Below, piece after piece: positions 5,125-5,342 of a stretch of DNA of 5,342 bases. The translations under genes were made by a program, and so were the position numbers. Position 1 is the stretch's first letter, and each line of letters opens with the position of its first letter. The notes under the pieces were generated by a model that was given only the letters and a program-made list of their open reading frames with translations, was not told the DNA's origin and made no database searches. Source of the DNA: Pseudomonadota bacterium (lineage in GTDB: Bacteria; Pseudomonadota; Alphaproteobacteria; Rhodospirillales; 2-02-FULL-58-16); contig JACZWD010000178.1 of NCBI GenBank assembly GCA_022572335.1, positions 1-5,342 of the forward strand, in the 5' to 3' direction.

Positions 5125-5153
5125 ACCTTACGCCCAAAGCCGGGGTGCGGCAA
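5125..5153 (-). promoter_or_regulatory. Promoter of tRNA-Gln
   Basis: On the minus strand TTGCCG (5153-5148) and TAAGGT (5130-5125) are separated by 17 bases. The predicted start near 5118 leaves about 14 bases of leader before the tRNA. The same 17-base spacing and TTGC-type -35 appear in front of tRNA-Gly in this window. The -10 match is modest. Confidence 0.5.
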
Positions 5154-5191
5154 CCTGCCGCGGCGGTCGCGACGAGGGCCCGCGACGGGTG

Positions 5192-5342
5192 TTAAATCTC
5201 GGCCCGGGCGGCGTCGGCGAGGAGCGGCGCCGCCGCCACCCACCAGCCGGGACGGGCCGTGGCTATCCGTTTCGCCGCCGCTTGCGCCTCGCCGGCCCCG
5301 GCAAAGAGGGCGAAGCAGGTGGCGCCGCTGCCCGACATGCGG
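5192..5342 (-). CDS. ispE: 4-(cytidine 5'-diphospho)-2-C-methyl-D-erythritol kinase, C-terminal end
   Basis: The last ~50 codons of a gene entering from the right edge, ending at TAA 5194-5192. The visible protein begins RMSGSGATCFALFAG, the glycine-rich third motif of GHMP kinases in the form characteristic of IspE, and continues ...ARPGWWVAAAPLL, the usual tail of alphaproteobacterial IspE. The enzyme phosphorylates CDP-methylerythritol with ATP in the cytoplasm, the fourth step of the MEP route to isoprenoid precursors. The N-terminal and ATP-binding parts lie outside the window. tRNA-Gln follows on the same strand after 88 bases with its own promoter. Confidence 0.9.
   Translation of the reverse strand, partial: RMSGSGATCFALFAGAGEAQAAAKRIATARPGWWVAAAPLLADAARAEI

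Noticed and set aside
4359..5195. A 278-codon plus-strand frame running through the transporter end and tRNA-Gln
   Set aside because: Its GWGGRIRTCDHGTKTRC segment is a translation of the antisense of the tRNA, a well-known false-gene artefact.
1..5342. CRISPR array, IS element or prophage
   Set aside because: No regularly spaced repeats, transposase, integrase, terminal inverted repeats or phage genes are visible on either strand.

Overview
Most of this window (about 690-5342) looks like chromosomal DNA of a high-GC alphaproteobacterium, probably close to the Rhodospirillales. The support is compositional (roughly 70% GC by eye), strong third-position GC bias, a metallophosphatase family and a small secreted-protein family that I associate with that group, and a complete tRNA-Gln lying next to ispE. 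The first ~687 bases differ. They are nearer mid-50s GC and carry the 3' end of a Gfo/Idh/MocA oxidoreductase and the start of an exported HEAT-repeat-like protein, a pairing typical of Planctomycetes/Verrucomicrobia/Lentisphaerae. The change is abrupt: the HEAT-type gene stops making sense at about 687, and 690-692 is already the stop codon of a minus-strand gene. I read this as a sequence junction, either an assembly chimera or a transfer breakpoint.

Layout: (1) 1-422 +, 3' end of a Gfo/Idh/MocA oxidoreductase. (2) 463-~687 +, N-terminal stub of a secreted HEAT-like protein, broken at the junction. (3) 690-3270, a minus-strand three-gene operon with 4-base stop/start overlaps: a radical SAM enzyme (2311-3270), an FkbM-type methyltransferase (1625-2284 or 2314), and a composite protein (690-1628) whose N-terminal half is a metallophosphoesterase lacking its expected C-terminal part and whose C-terminal half is the mature part of an unrelated, normally secreted small protein. 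The seam lies at three imperfect 15-bp tandem repeats (1101-1145). (4) 3271-3702, an intergenic region with a tRNA-Gly(CCC) and its promoter, stem-loops, and a dyad resembling a molybdate-box half-site just before the next gene. (5) 3703-4887 +, a MOT1-type molybdate/sulfate transporter, possibly translated from a leaderless mRNA. (6) 4888-5342, minus-strand tRNA-Gln(TTG) with promoter and rho-independent terminator, then the 3' end of ispE, convergent with the transporter.

How the genes fit together: radical SAM + methyltransferase + phosphoesterase are translationally coupled and probably act in one uncharacterised modification pathway; the substrate cannot be read from the sequence. The transporter is a separate unit, possibly molybdate-regulated. 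The tRNAs and ispE are housekeeping. The most notable observations are the two discontinuities (about 687 and about 1145), the coupled radical SAM/FkbM/phosphoesterase cassette, and the palindrome and promoter in front of the transporter.
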